From Frankia sp. AgB32 (GTDB lineage Bacteria > Actinomycetota > Actinomycetes > Frankiales > Frankiaceae): DNA of 64,000 nt. Position 1 is the stretch's first letter. Every line of letters begins with the position of its first letter. Positions 43,363 to 50,977 of the stretch are shown here, one piece after another. The translations under genes were made by a program, and so were the position numbers. The notes beneath the pieces were generated by a model that made no database searches, was not told the DNA's origin, and saw only the letters and a program-made list of their open reading frames with translations. Location: NCBI RefSeq assembly GCF_023243045.1, contig NZ_JALKFX010000007.1, positions 1 through 64,000 of the forward strand. Direction: 5' to 3'.

Positions 43363-44892
43363 TCAGTGTCGGAAGACCTGGCGAAGGCCGTCGATGAGCG
43401 ACTCCGGCTCCTCGATTCCGACGGAGATGCGGAGCATGTCGCGGTGCAGGCCGCGCTCTCGTAGTTCCTCCCGGCCGGCGACGGTGGCGAGCATGTCGTT
43501 GTGCGCGATGAACACCTGGGGTGAGGCCATGGTGAAGTCGGCCCCGAAGCTCGGGCCCTTCGGGAAGGGCAGCGGATCGTAGATCTGCTCGATCGGCACC
43601 GCGAGGTCGAGCAGGACCAGGCCGCCCGGCGAGGAGGGTGCGCGATGGATCTTCGTGTAGTTACGGGCGGATCGGTCGCTGTAGGCCCACTCGACGCGGC
43701 GGACGGCATTCTGGGCTTCGAGGAACTCGACCACGGCCATGGTGTTGCGGTTCACCTGCCTGATGCGCGCCTCATAGCCGGGTATTCTCGCCGCGACCCG
43801 CGCCGCATCCCGGCTGAACGGGCGGTCGCCATGCTCGTGCAGGCCAGCGCGAAGGTCGTCCGCGAAGGGCGACGCCGCATTGACGACCGCCGCGCCCATC
43901 AGGACGTCGGCGGATCCCGTCGCGTACTTGGTGAGGCTTTCGCAGGTCACGTCGGAAAAGGATAGGACGTCGACGTTCCAGGGTGTGCCGATGCTCGTGT
44001 CGAGCACCACGGCGGCGCCGGCCCGGTCGGCGACCTCCCGCACGGCGGCGACGTCCGGCGTCTGCAGCAGAGGATTGCTGGGAATCTCGCCAATGATGCC
44101 GGCGAGGTCGCCGGCGTGGGCGAGTGCCGTAGCCACGATCGCGTCGGTGTCACTCGGGTCGGGGATGACGATCCGGTCGGCGCCGGAAAGGTGCTTCTCG
44201 AAGATGCTCATCGTGTCGAAGAAGATCCAGCCGAGCTGAAGCCAGAGTTTCCGGCCGCGCTCGCGCTGGACCCGCGTCAGAGTTTCCACGGCCGCGGCCA
44301 CGGCATTCATGCCGCTGTTGTGGAGAAACACGTCGGCGGCGTCGCGCGCGCCGTAGGCCCGCGCCAGCTCCACGCTGATCGCGTCCTCGGGTCGGTCCGG
44401 GGCGAGCGGCTCGTCCTGCTGGGTCGGGAGCGCGCGGCAGCGGACGAGAACGCCCTCCGCCTCGCGCGAGGAGAGATGGCAGCCGGTGTGCTTCACGAAC
44501 TCGCGCACCCGCTCGGCGGCGGCCGTGTCGCCCCTGGCCGCCACCGCGTTCACCCCCTCGGCGACGAGGACGCTGGAACGGGGCAGGCCCGCGTACGCGG
44601 CCGCCGCGGCCGCCGCCCGGGCCGTGCGGACCAGGACCAGGTCGTGGACCGGTGTGCCGAGGCGCCCGCTGAGAAGAAGAGCCAGCTCCGCGACATAGCG
44701 GTGGGTGCGAAACCGTGGATAGCCCGCGGTGACGTGACGAAGGGTCTTCTCGTCGGCTGACTCGAAGCCGATGACGTCGGCCACCGTCGGAAGGGATACC
44801 GACACCGAGTGAACGGAACCCGGGATCGTCTGGCCCAACGGCAGTGGCTGAACACACCGGGTGCGCTGGATCTCCACCTCAGCGGGTCTCAC
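43363..44892 (-). CDS. besB: BesB-like PLP enzyme (propargylglycine-forming)
   Basis: This 509-residue fold-type-I PLP enzyme is of the cystathionine gamma-synthase kind, in its longer fungal-like form (SLPTVADVIGFESADEKTL and AGYPRFRTHRYV near the N-terminus). PLP motifs are HNSGMNAVAAAV, the EIPSNPLLQTPD loop, Asp298 in LDTSIGTPWNVDV and Lys322 in SLTKYATGSADVLM, with GIEEPESLIDGL at the end. In the S. cattleya pathway BesB converts 4-chloroallylglycine to L-propargylglycine by HCl loss and isomerisation. Placed just after besC (one base between stop and GTG), that role is likely; ordinary gamma-synthase activity is the alternative. Confidence 0.85.
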   Translation of the reverse strand: MRPAEVEIQRTRCVQPLPLGQTIPGSVHSVSVSLPTVADVIGFESADEKTLRHVTAGYPRFRTHRYVAELALLLSGRLGTPVHDLVLVRTARAAAAAAAYAGLPRSSVLVAEGVNAVAARGDTAAAERVREFVKHTGCHLSSREAEGVLVRCRALPTQQDEPLAPDRPEDAISVELARAYGARDAADVFLHNSGMNAVAAAVETLTRVQRERGRKLWLQLGWIFFDTMSIFEKHLSGADRIVIPDPSDTDAIVATALAHAGDLAGIIGEIPSNPLLQTPDVAAVREVADRAGAAVVLDTSIGTPWNVDVLSFSDVTCESLTKYATGSADVLMGAAVVNAASPFADDLRAGLHEHGDRPFSRDAARVAARIPGYEARIRQVNRNTMAVVEFLEAQNAVRRVEWAYSDRSARNYTKIHRAPSSPGGLVLLDLAVPIEQIYDPLPFPKGPSFGADFTMASPQVFIAHNDMLATVAGREELRERGLHRDMLRISVGIEEPESLIDGLRQVFRH

Positions 44893-44893
44893 C

Positions 44894-45670
44894 TCACAGA
44901 CCCACGAGCTTCTGCACGCCGTCCCAGTATCGTTCCACGTGCGCCAGGAAGTCGAAGGTGCCGGCCTCGAACTCCCGGCGGGTTTCGGCGGAGTGCACGT
45001 AGGGCGCGCTGGCGTTGAACACGGAGTTGCTGTGGCCCACCTCGACGTCGATGTGGATAGTCCAGAAGTGCCTGGTCTGCGCGTCGTAGCCCTGGTTCTG
45101 GAGGCCGTCGTTGAGCTTCGAGACCATGATCGAGGACATCGTCTCGTCGGCGTACAGGGCGCCGAGAGACTTCTCGATGGAGCCCTCCGTGTAGAGGTGC
45201 CGGATACGTTCGTTGAGCTCGACGGTGACGTCGAGCGGCTGGTAGCCCCGGATGAACTCCATGTCGATCCCGAGGCTGGCCAGGAACTTCTCGAACAGGG
45301 CGGAGTGGGTCTGCTCGGAGGTCACCTCGTCGGCGGCGTTCAGGACGATCGCGCGCAGGATCGTCTCGTCGCGCGTCTTCATCGCCATGCCGGTGATGTA
45401 GAAGGGCAGGTAGCGAAAGAAGTAGTAGCACTCGGCGTAGAGGTGACGTTCCTGCTCTGGGGTGAGGGCCGTGGTCCGGTACTGGTTGAGGAACGGATGC
45501 TCCACCGCGCGATGGTCGGCGATACGAACAAGGAGGTCGTCGAGATACGTCTTGATCGACGGGTCGTCGACGGAGACGCGTCGCCGGACCCCCGCCTCGA
45601 CGTGATCGAAGCTCGCCCACGTGGGGCGGGCCTCCCTGGCCTCCCTGGCTTCCCTGCTCGCTTCAGTCAC
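44894..45670 (-). CDS. besC: BesC-like diiron oxidase (haem-oxygenase fold)
   Basis: This 258-residue all-helical protein fits the haem-oxygenase-like diiron oxidase (HDO) family. Candidate iron ligands are Glu80 (YAECYYFF), Glu119 and His122 ([10 protein letters not shown]), Glu176 (YADETMSS), His206 and the segment IDVEVGHSN with Glu210 and His213. In the known pathway BesC uses O2 to cleave the C-C bond of 4-chlorolysine, giving 4-chloroallylglycine with loss of formaldehyde and ammonia. It overlaps besD by 8 bases. HDO relatives include UndA and SznF, but the neighbours point to BesC. Confidence 0.86.
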   Translation of the reverse strand: MTEASREAREAREARPTWASFDHVEAGVRRRVSVDDPSIKTYLDDLLVRIADHRAVEHPFLNQYRTTALTPEQERHLYAECYYFFRYLPFYITGMAMKTRDETILRAIVLNAADEVTSEQTHSALFEKFLASLGIDMEFIRGYQPLDVTVELNERIRHLYTEGSIEKSLGALYADETMSSIMVSKLNDGLQNQGYDAQTRHFWTIHIDVEVGHSNSVFNASAPYVHSAETRREFEAGTFDFLAHVERYWDGVQKLVGL

Positions 45671-46433
45671 TGATCTTCTCCTGTTCGTCCCGGATGCTGA
45701 CCGCTGCGGTGACTTCCGCGTTGTCCCACCAGCGGTCGTCCTCGGTGAAACTGCGCTGAAGGTCCCGGTCGGCGGCCCAGGTCATGTTGAGGATCACCCG
45801 CACGGCGTCCTCGCGAAGTGGGATGGTCCGGTGGAGGGTCGTGTCCGTCCGGAGCAGGTAGACGTCGCCGGGTGCGAAGTAGTAGGTGTTGATCGGGTTC
45901 TCGACGAGATACTGGTTGATCTTTGGGTCGGCCTTGTTCCACGTGGTGTGGGCGATGCACTGCAACAGCCCGCCGATCTCGAGCGGCGGTGCTTCCGGGA
46001 CCCAGATCAGCGCGTAGCTGAAGTCTCCCCAGTGCCAGCCGTGCGTGTCTCCCTTCCTTTCGTGCCTGGTGATGAGGAACTCCTCATCCTTCTTCGGGCA
46101 GGGATACAGCTTCTCCCCGACGATCGCCTCAAGCATTGCCAGCAGCTCGGTGTTCCGGTAGAGCGCGGCGATCGGCTCGCTCTGCGCCACGATCTCGCTC
46201 GGCACCACGGACATGGAGCGGCGGGTGAAGTCGGTGGTCGCGAGCCTGAGGTCGCGACGCTCGGAATACTCCGCGAGCAGGTGGTTGGCCTCGGCCCGGA
46301 TCAGCGCGTGCGTTTCCGGGCTGATCAGGTCGGTGGCGCTCAGGATCCCGTACCGCTGGAACCTCTGGGCGGCCCTCCTTAACGTGTCGGAATCAAGCTC
46401 GATGCAGGTCGTGCCATAGGTCTGTGATGGCAT
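45663..46433 (-). CDS. besD: BesD-like radical lysine halogenase
   Basis: This 256-residue Fe(II)/2-oxoglutarate enzyme has the halogenase signature. The facial triad carboxylate is missing: the motif [15 protein letters not shown] gives His134-Trp-Gly136 (HxG, not HxD), leaving a site for chloride; the second ligand is His201 in TTLHRTI. Glu117, Asp137, Arg71, Thr218 and Trp236 sit where I recall BesD binds lysine, at a constant offset of three residues. BesD chlorinates free L-lysine at C4. A strong GGAGGT precedes the ATG (RBS at 46440-46445). It is the first gene of besDCB. Confidence 0.9.
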   Translation of the reverse strand: MPSQTYGTTCIELDSDTLRRAAQRFQRYGILSATDLISPETHALIRAEANHLLAEYSERRDLRLATTDFTRRSMSVVPSEIVAQSEPIAALYRNTELLAMLEAIVGEKLYPCPKKDEEFLITRHERKGDTHGWHWGDFSYALIWVPEAPPLEIGGLLQCIAHTTWNKADPKINQYLVENPINTYYFAPGDVYLLRTDTTLHRTIPLREDAVRVILNMTWAADRDLQRSFTEDDRWWDNAEVTAAVSIRDEQEKISD

Positions 46434-47542
46434 CTCTTACCTCCGAGTCGGACGCGGCGTCGAACAGAAGGGCATGGCGAGAAGAAGGCATGGCCGCTGC
46501 CGGGCACTGGGTGCTGGGATTCGGCATGCTGAAGAGCACGAAGTCAACGTGGGGGAGTAACAGTGGGACGCGCGACCGTCCCGGAGATGTGGGTGAAGGG
46601 TGCTGAGTCAGTTCGAGTACATCGTCACCTCGTCCCGTCGGGTCATCGCGGCGGCCCGGCGAGGAGAGGCAGCAGCGGTGGGCGAGCCCTCTTCGAAGGC
46701 TATGTTCGCACACGCGGCGCGTGGGCGTACAAATTTACGCGAGATACGCGGGAGATCGGTCGCGCCAGTGCTTCTGCCTGGGGATACGGAACCTTGTGGC
46801 CCGGAAGGCCGATGATTCTCCTCGACATACGTCGGAAGTCGACGGAAACCGGACTTTCGCGTTGTTGCCGGCACGGAGAGGGTTCACTGTAAGTGAGCCT
46901 GGCAGGGAGATGGACAAAGGAGTGGAGTGATGTGGTGGCCCGGCGTTCGGCGCGGGGTTCCCCGGGCGGATCGCTAGGTTGTTTTCGTCCGATCATGGTG
47001 AGGACATCGGACGCCGACCCCTCCAAGGCGACCAGCCGGTCCCGCCACGGAACCCGACCAGCCAACCAGGCCACCGCCCACAGGAAGACGACACGCCCAC
47101 CAGCAAGATCGCCCGGATGCTGTCCGGGTAACGGTTCCCGGTGCTGGCGGCGTGGCCACCGGGGCGGCGCTCAGCCCCCGTGCCGCAGGCGATCCCATCC
47201 GCGGCGGGGTCGGCCGGTCGAGGTGGCGCAGAGGACGCTCGTCCGGTCGCCTGCGCCGCCTCGCTCGTCCTGGCCGGTCCCAGGTCGGGCAACCAACGCC
47301 CGACGATCTCGTTGTGCTGGCTGTCCACCCCAGCGCCGTTCTCCTCGCCGGGCGGGGCGGCGGCGACCGGGATGTCCGTACCGGCAGCGGCGTGCGGGCT
47401 GCGGTTGACGACGGCGGGGGCGAGCCGGGCCCGGCCGTGAAACCGTTCGCCGCGGGAAGTGGTTACCTCGGGTTGAACCGGCCCTCGTGTAGGCTTTTTC
47501 GAAAACTTCGGGTCCGTGTGAAACGGCTAGCGAGAGGCGGAT
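46434..47542. other. Intergenic region between besD and besA
   Basis: No credible gene lies in these 1109 bases. 46440-46900 is relatively AT-rich and should contain the besDCB promoter. 46989-47127 is a degenerate dispersed repeat, and the part to 47400 has broken coding-like patches without an intact frame. TAGGCT at 47490 may be the besA -10 element. Confidence 0.5.
46989..47127 (+). repeat. Dispersed repeat, copy 1 (decayed element)
   Basis: This segment matches 60891-61038 in inverted orientation. Shared parts include CCACGGAACCCGACC, GCCAACCA and AGCAAGATCGCCCGGA in the same order. On this strand one frame reads a short peptide ending SKIARMLSG before a stop, as if it were the tail of a transposase or other mobile gene. 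No intact mobile gene or clean terminal repeats are present. Confidence 0.6.
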
Positions 47543-48940
47543 ATGGTGACCCCTTCCAGCGGCATTGTTGACACGAAGATCGTGCTTTACTCGTTCAATT
47601 TTGCGGAGAAGCTGCTCCGCGAAGTGAGCTATCTTCGTTTCTCCGCCGAGCGCGGGCTGTGCTATTTGGAGGAGCTTCGTCGCGAGGACCTCCAGCTCGT
47701 CCTCATCACCTCGACCGAGGTGAGTCAGGCCGCCCTGGATTACCACTTCCGCGAGATCTTCGGCTTCAGCGAGGCGCAGATCCCCAGCGCGACCAGCCGT
47801 TTGCGGCTGCTCTCGCCGGCACTGCGGGAGGGCTGGCCACTGGACGCGTCGGTTCTCGCCGATGCCGAGGTGATGTCGGCGCTGACCTCGATCGCCGAGA
47901 GCAGCCGGTCGACATCGATCGTGAACTTCATGGCGACGCCGACCTCCGACCAGATCGCCGTCATCCTCGGCGCGACGATCGAGGAACACGGCGCGGCCAT
48001 CGCGGCCGAGACGGGGAGCAAGCTCGGCGGCAAGAGCCTCCTGAAACGCGCTGGTGTGCGCGTACCCGAAGGCCCGACCACGCTTCTCATCGAGGAGGGC
48101 TCGGTGCTGGCGGAAATCGGCAGGATCGCCGCGAGATCTGCCGTGGTAAAGCTGAACTCCGCCCACTGGACGGCTGGGGTCGGAAACATGGTCGTGCCGG
48201 TGGAGGATGTGCGCCGGGGTGGGGGCCTGTTCGAGGCGGCGCAGACCGTCCGCCTCTCGGCGGAGAACTTTCGGCGCGAACTCGCCGCCGAGGGCGCCGT
48301 CGTGGAGGAGTACGTCGACGATGTCGTCGCGTCGCCGAGCGGCCTCGGCCATATCAACGCCGACGGCACCGTCGACATCGGGCCGACCCACGAGCAGATC
48401 CTCGTGTCGGGCCAGTACTGGGGTTGCCGCTTCCCGGCGGAGGAGGGATGGCGTTCCAGCGTGCTCGCGGCGACCGACCGGGTGGGTAAGACACTCGCTG
48501 ACAGTGGTGTTCGTGGAACGTTCGGAATCGACTTCGTGGTCGCTGGGGACGGCGGCCTGTTCGCCGTCGAGGTGAACCTGCGAAAGGTGGGCACGACGCA
48601 TGTCGTGCGGTACATCGAGAAAGTGGTCGGCGCGCAGATCGAGACCGATGGCCAACTCCGGCGGGATGGTGGGCCCGACGTCTTCTACGTGAACGGACGG
48701 ATGCAGGAGGCCGCACTGCTCGGAACCGCTGGTGAGACAGTGCTCGACCTGCTCCGGAAGGAATGCCTTCTCTATCGCCGGGAATCGGGCGAGGGCGTCC
48801 TGCTGCACTGCCTCGGAGCCCTCCCGGCCTGTGGCTATCTCGAGCTCACCGCGATCGCGGCGTCGAGGGCCAGGGCGGCAGGCCTCATCCAGGCGGCCCA
48901 GGGCGTCGTCGTGGGTTCCGTCGCCGATGCCGGCGGGTGA
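47543..48940 (+). CDS. besA: BesA-like ATP-grasp amino acid ligase
   Basis: This 465-residue ligase has a pre-ATP-grasp domain (residues about 1-150) and an ATP-grasp fold of the PGM1-related type: KSLLKRAGVRVPEGPTTL, AVVKLNSAHWTAGVGNMVV (ATP lysine), VVEEYVDDVVASPSG, and RGTFGIDFVVAGDGG with the metal-binding EVNLRKVGTTH. In S. cattleya BesA joins L-glutamate through its gamma-carboxyl to propargylglycine. It diverges from besDCB. GAGAGG precedes the ATG. Its partner amino acid is inferred only from the neighbouring genes. Confidence 0.82.
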   Translation: MVTPSSGIVDTKIVLYSFNFAEKLLREVSYLRFSAERGLCYLEELRREDLQLVLITSTEVSQAALDYHFREIFGFSEAQIPSATSRLRLLSPALREGWPLDASVLADAEVMSALTSIAESSRSTSIVNFMATPTSDQIAVILGATIEEHGAAIAAETGSKLGGKSLLKRAGVRVPEGPTTLLIEEGSVLAEIGRIAARSAVVKLNSAHWTAGVGNMVVPVEDVRRGGGLFEAAQTVRLSAENFRRELAAEGAVVEEYVDDVVASPSGLGHINADGTVDIGPTHEQILVSGQYWGCRFPAEEGWRSSVLAATDRVGKTLADSGVRGTFGIDFVVAGDGGLFAVEVNLRKVGTTHVVRYIEKVVGAQIETDGQLRRDGGPDVFYVNGRMQEAALLGTAGETVLDLLRKECLLYRRESGEGVLLHCLGALPACGYLELTAIAASRARAAGLIQAAQGVVVGSVADAGG

Positions 48941-49021
48941 TGCCGACCATCGGTGAAACCGGCTGGCGCACGACGGCCCGAGCCGCCAGACCAGTTCCCA
49001 CCGAGGTTCGTGGTCGGCGCG

Positions 49022-49975
49022 TTAGACGACGCCGCGGCGGGCGACGGCGAGGTCGGTGTCACCGCGGATGGCACAGACCATCCGCAGGGTGCGGAGGGTC
49101 TCGGGGACCTGGTGGGCGCGGAAGACCCGGGCGCCGAGCCAGGCGCTGACGGCGGTCGCGGCCAGGGTGCCCTCCAGCCGCTCGTCGACGCCGGTGTCCA
49201 GGGTCTCGCCGACGAAGTCCTTGTTCGACATGGCGACCAGCACCGGCCAGCCGGTCGCCACGAGCTCCGGAAGGCGGCGGGTCGCCTCGAGGGAGTGGCG
49301 GCTGTTCTTGCCGAAGTCGTGGCCCGGGTCGACGAGCACCGAGTCGGGATGCACGCCCAGCGCCGTGGCGCGCTCGGCGAGACCGACCGTGGTCGCGACG
49401 ATGTCGGCGACCACGTCGTCGTAGGACATCCGGTGCGGGCGGGTCCGGGGTGGCAGGTGGCCGGCGTGCGTGCAGACGAGGCCGGTGCCGAACTCCGCGG
49501 CGACCTCGGCGAGGCCGGGGTCAACCCCGCCCCAGGCGTCGTTGAGCAGGTCGGCGCCCTCCCCGGCGACCACCCGGCCGACCTCGGCCCGCCAGGTGTC
49601 GACGCTGATCACCAGGTCGGGGTGGCGGCCGCGGACGGCGGCGACGAATCCGCCGACCCGGCGCAGCTCCTCGGCGGCGCTGACCTCCCCGCCGGGCGCC
49701 GCCTTCACCCCTCCGATGTCGATGATGCCCGCCCCGTCGGCGACCGCACGGGCGACCGCGTCGAGGGCCTCGGCCTCACCGAACGTGGCACCGCGGTCGA
49801 AGAACGAGTCGGGGGTGCGGTTCACGATGGCCATGACGACGAGCTCGGTCGGCGCGAACACCCGCCGGCCCAGCCGCAACGGCCGCTGGCGGGCGGTGTC
49901 ACCGGGCTGGGGGGTGCCGGGGACGGTGTCCGTCGACGCGGGGAGAACGGTCGACACGGGATGATCGGCGTCCAT
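49022..49975 (-). CDS. folP2: Dihydropteroate synthase homologue (FolP2-type)
   Basis: This 317-residue TIM-barrel protein belongs to the DHPS family: VMAIVNRTPDSFFDRGATF, IIDIGGVKAAPG, ISVDTWRAEV, LLNDAWGG, and VLVDPGHDFGKN. The usual SRK loop near the C-terminus reads MSNKDFVGET, and the CTHAGHLPPRTRPHRM stretch is that of mycobacterial FolP2, which is reported not to make dihydropteroate. The ATG at 49975 was chosen because CACGCT lies 6 bases upstream and the codons before it do not look coding. In mycobacteria folP2 sits next to gpgS; here gpgS is absent. Its real reaction is unknown. Confidence 0.85.
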   Translation of the reverse strand: MDADHPVSTVLPASTDTVPGTPQPGDTARQRPLRLGRRVFAPTELVVMAIVNRTPDSFFDRGATFGEAEALDAVARAVADGAGIIDIGGVKAAPGGEVSAAEELRRVGGFVAAVRGRHPDLVISVDTWRAEVGRVVAGEGADLLNDAWGGVDPGLAEVAAEFGTGLVCTHAGHLPPRTRPHRMSYDDVVADIVATTVGLAERATALGVHPDSVLVDPGHDFGKNSRHSLEATRRLPELVATGWPVLVAMSNKDFVGETLDTGVDERLEGTLAATAVSAWLGARVFRAHQVPETLRTLRMVCAIRGDTDLAVARRGVV

Positions 49976-49981
49976 CCGGCC

Positions 49982-50037
49982 AGCGTGCCAGATCGCACGG
50001 GGTGCGCGGCGCGACCCGACGGCGGTCATGGCACGAT
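49982..50037. promoter_or_regulatory. Divergent -10 elements for folP2 and the DivIVA-domain gene
   Basis: On the minus strand CACGCT (49982-49987) is 6 bases before the folP2 ATG. On the plus strand CACGAT (50032-50037) is 6 bases before the GTG at 50044. Both fit leaderless starts in a 68-base divergent spacer. Confidence 0.4.
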
Positions 50038-50043
50038 CGGAAG

Positions 50044-50406
50044 GTGGTGCTCGCCGTCGAGATAGTGATCGTCGCCGCCGTCGTGTTCGCCGTGGCCGCG
50101 CTTGCCGTGGGTCGGTTCGATCGGTTGCGCCCCGCCCCGCCGGACAGTGCCTCCGTCGGCCTACCCACCGGGATGGTCACCGCGGGGGACATCAGCCGCA
50201 CCCGGTTCGCGATGGCGCTGCGCGGCTACCGGATGGCCGAGGTCGACGCGGTCCTGCTGCGGCTCGCCGAGGAACTGGCCTGGCGTGACGACGAACTCGC
50301 CCGGCGCGACGACGAGCTCGTCCGGCTCGCGACGTTCGCCCGGGCCGAGGCCGAGCCGCCGTCGACCGATCAGCCCGTCGTACGGCTCGACGAGCCGCAA
50401 ACCTGA
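50044..50406 (+). CDS. DivIVA-domain membrane protein
   Basis: This 120-residue protein has an N-terminal helix in the membrane (VEIVIVAAVVFAVAALAVG) followed by a DivIVA-like module: RTRFAMALRGYRMAEVDAVLLRLAEEL, then a charged helix with two DDEL repeats. It resembles the small Rv1209-type proteins beside folP2 and gpgS in mycobacteria. DivIVA-type domains bind curved membrane or scaffold growth zones, but the role of this short form is unknown. The GTG start (50044 or 50047) follows a likely leaderless promoter. Confidence 0.8.
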   Translation: MVLAVEIVIVAAVVFAVAALAVGRFDRLRPAPPDSASVGLPTGMVTAGDISRTRFAMALRGYRMAEVDAVLLRLAEELAWRDDELARRDDELVRLATFARAEAEPPSTDQPVVRLDEPQT

Positions 50407-50631
50407 CGAGACCCGGCCGGTTCGGGCGGGATGCCCCTGGTTGGGTCGGCCGAGGACGACCGCACCGCCGCTGGACATCTCCGTCCTCCGTTGGCGTACG
50501 GTCGCTCTGGATCACTCGGTACCTGTCGTGGGCACGGCTCCCGACACCGGTGGCACATGGTTCGACGTCCCTACCGGCGACCGTTGTGATGCCGCGGGGA
50601 GACGTGTTTCGGTTTGCGGTCCGGTCTACGG

Positions 50632-50637
50632 GATAAT
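50632..50637 (+). promoter_or_regulatory. -10 element of the DUF3117 gene
   Basis: GATAAT, the best sigma-70-like hexamer of the area, lies 41 bases before the ATG and would give a leader of about 35 bases. No good -35 is seen at 17 bases. Confidence 0.4.
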
Positions 50638-50678
50638 CGACGTCAGACGCAGGTCCGACGGCAGGAAGAGGTGCACCG

Positions 50679-50846
50679 ATGGCGGCCATGAAGCCGCGGA
50701 CGGGTGATGGTCCGCTCGAGGTGACCAAGGAGGGACGCGGCATCGTGATGCGTGTCCCGCTGGAGGGGGGCGGTCGACTCGTTGTGGAACTCACCGCTGA
50801 CGAAGCGAGCGCGCTGGGGGACGCCCTCAAGAACGTGGTCAGCTAG
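50679..50846 (+). CDS. DUF3117 family small protein
   Basis: This 55-residue protein begins MAAMKPRTGDGPLEVTKEG and ends ALGDALKNVVS. It is the conserved actinobacterial DUF3117 (Rv1211-type) family, seen in nearly all members of the phylum at this place in the genome. It is predicted as a small beta-sheet protein with one C-terminal helix. The function is unknown. Its exact length and high conservation make the start at 50679 firm; GAAGAGG precedes it. Confidence 0.9.
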   Translation: MAAMKPRTGDGPLEVTKEGRGIVMRVPLEGGGRLVVELTADEASALGDALKNVVS

Positions 50847-50977
50847 CTCGCCGTCGGGAGGCCTCGCTCGCGCGAGGGCCCGCCCTCGGGCCGTCCGTGG
50901 CGATCCGGCGCGTCGTGGCCGCCGGGCTGTCGGCCTGGTGGGTGGGATTCGGGGATGACCAGAGCGAGGAGGGTCCC

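Noticed and set aside
44894-45670. Reading the BesC-like protein as a TenA or haem oxygenase
   Set aside because: The fold is related, but the carboxylate/His ligand set and the neighbours (HxG halogenase, gamma-synthase, ATP-grasp ligase) fit the diiron HDO group better.
46700-47074. A 124-residue minus-strand ORF between besD and besA as a possible extra bes gene
   Set aside because: No coding bias or motifs, and it crosses the dispersed repeat.
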